A DNA stretch of 5,446 nt from Kiritimatiellia bacterium (GTDB lineage Bacteria > Verrucomicrobiota > Kiritimatiellia > RFP12 > UBA1067): contig JAFYQC010000119.1 of assembly GCA_017547265.1 (NCBI GenBank), positions 1 through 5,446 on the forward strand. Reading direction: 5' to 3'. This document shows positions 4,525 through 5,446 of the stretch, in pieces (position 1 is the stretch's first letter; each line of letters starts with the position of its first letter). The position numbers and the translations under genes were made by a program. Under the pieces are notes generated by a model. The model made no database searches and had not been told where the DNA came from. It was given only the letters and a program-made list of their open reading frames with translations.

Positions 4525-5446
4525 GGAAAACGAAATCAAGCGAAGCAAGAGATTTGCTGAAGGAAGGCCAGAAGGCTGGCCTTGTTCGTTTGTCTGATGA
4601 TGGCAAGCGAATCGAATATCTCAAACACGGCATTTCGCGCGACTATACGAAGCCAGAGGCGCCGATTGAGGCGAAAGCATATCTCTCGCTTGTTCTTCAA
4701 TATGACTACCCTGATGAGCGCATACGGTTATTTTCGCCGGTGACGATCGGTTCATCACAGCGCGAAGCGGACATCGAGGTCTATGCGGACGCGAAGCAGG
4801 AAAAGCCGCTTGTCATCGTCGAATGCAAAAAGGAGGTTGTGAGCGAAGCTGAGTTCCGACAGGCCGTAGAACAAGCATTTTCATACGCGGTTGCTGAGGG
4901 CGCGAAATATGTTTGGACGACTTCTGGAATCAAGAATGAGTATTATGAAGTTCCATCGGAAAAGCCTAAGGCGCGTCGGACGGTTGCCGACATTCCGAGA
5001 TTTGGCGAGGCTGGGATTGCGAAATACCGTTATGCGGTCAATGGCGGGGTAGGACGTGACGGACAGAAACATTTCCCCTTGAAGACAGTTGCCGAGGATG
5101 AGCTTACACATCGTTTCGCGCAGGCGCACCAAGCACTTTGGGGCGGTGGCGAATTGAATCCTTCGGATGCCTTTGACGAATTTGACAAGTTGGTTTTCTG
5201 CAAGATATGGGACGAGCGCAAGGAACGCGACGATGGCGAGCCGTACGATTTTCAAGTCATCGACGAAGGTACGATGGAGCAGACCAACGATGCCCTGTTG
5301 AAACGGCTCAAACGCCTTTATGAAGAAGGGCGCAAGAAGGCGCCTGAAGTGTTCAAGGACGACATTCGTCTTTCTGCGATAAAAGTCAAGACGGTCGTGT
5401 CCTACCTTGAGGACGTCAATCTTTCGGCAACAGACCTTGATGCGAA
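4521..5446 (+). CDS. Restriction-modification protein, HsdR-like nuclease N-terminus (partial)
   Basis: 308 codons are open to the window edge, so the C-terminus is missing. Residues 28-135 form an HSDR_N-type (PF13588-like) PD-(D/E)xK nuclease domain: GKRIEYLKHGISRDY, then IEAKAYLSLVL (E50), VTIGSSQREADIEVY with D84, and LVIVECKK with E101 and K103 as catalytic residues. ARRTVADIPRFGE, the HRFAQAHQALWGGGELNPSD block and DKLVFCKIWDERK (about 150-235) are typical of large proteins that fuse this nuclease to an N6-adenine methylase, as in type I/IIG-like enzymes. The methylase motifs (NPPY) should lie beyond the edge. All motifs visible are intact, so it may be functional. The start has GAGG at 4512-4515. 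An 8-bp hairpin (AAGGCCAG, AAGG, CTGGCCTT, 4564-4583) lies early in the coding region. Confidence 0.85.
   Translation, partial: MRKTKSSEARDLLKEGQKAGLVRLSDDGKRIEYLKHGISRDYTKPEAPIEAKAYLSLVLQYDYPDERIRLFSPVTIGSSQREADIEVYADAKQEKPLVIVECKKEVVSEAEFRQAVEQAFSYAVAEGAKYVWTTSGIKNEYYEVPSEKPKARRTVADIPRFGEAGIAKYRYAVNGGVGRDGQKHFPLKTVAEDELTHRFAQAHQALWGGGELNPSDAFDEFDKLVFCKIWDERKERDDGEPYDFQVIDEGTMEQTNDALLKRLKRLYEEGRKKAPEVFKDDIRLSAIKVKTVVSYLEDVNLSATDLDA

Noticed and set aside
4564..4583. 8-bp hairpin in the restriction gene as a terminator or attenuator
   Set aside because: It lies in a conserved-looking coding stretch (EGQKAGL) and has no T-run after it.

Overview
The window is bacterial DNA: an IS110-family insertion sequence on the left, then about 3.6 kb of accessory DNA in which intact genes alternate with gene fragments. 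The IS is clearly more GC-rich than the DNA to its right, so the two halves probably have different histories. Most genes have good Shine-Dalgarno sites, and at least four promoters look like extended -10 elements (TGnTATAAT or TGnTAAAAT). Nothing fixes the taxon. Gut-type anaerobes, including the Planctomycetes-Verrucomicrobia group, are a guess based only on the kinds of protein present.

Region 1 (about 95-1841) is the IS. A 361-aa recombinase (423-1508) carries the DEDD RuvC-like residues and the C-terminal serine domain of the family. It is flanked by two long non-coding stretches, both rich in foldable stems. The left one (121-342) starts 4 nt after an orphan TATAAT box and contains a 5' stem-loop and a 23-bp imperfect hairpin. 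That is the layout expected of a bridge RNA (seekRNA). The right one (about 1529-1826) has several hairpins, including a GCGA tetraloop stem, and is followed by a consensus TTGACA. Joining the ends in a circular intermediate would put this TTGACA 17 nt upstream of the orphan TATAAT, which would create a junction promoter for the RNA. Exact ends and guide segments could not be fixed.

Region 2 (1969-4080) reads entirely on the + strand. A promoter at 1969-1977 precedes a 160-aa ORF that joins a VbhA-like antitoxin domain and the first part of a Fic domain directly to the last residues of a Fic-type winged helix, so the catalytic Fic core is missing. Next come a complete YkgJ-type cysteine-cluster protein (2571-2897) and an unrecognised 265-aa protein (2929-3726). 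The latter overlaps by ATGA the start of an RNA-ligase-like gene. That ligase is cut off just before the expected nucleotidyl-lysine motif and fused to a second, frameshifted Fic winged-helix tail (3842-4080). The two Fic tails and their 3' flanks resemble each other.

Region 3 (4081-4520) has no intact gene. It holds a 19-codon ORF, a promoter almost identical to the one at 1969, a 50-codon fragment resembling the start of a CARF-type CRISPR accessory protein, a further extended -10 promoter and a small ORF split by a UAA codon.

Region 4 (4521 to the window end) is the start of a restriction-modification protein. Its N-terminal HsdR-like nuclease domain (D84, E101, K103) probably leads into an N6-adenine methylase beyond the edge.

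Taken together, the right part reads as a defence or toxin-antitoxin island worn down by deletions, next to an IS110 element with a promising guide-RNA candidate.
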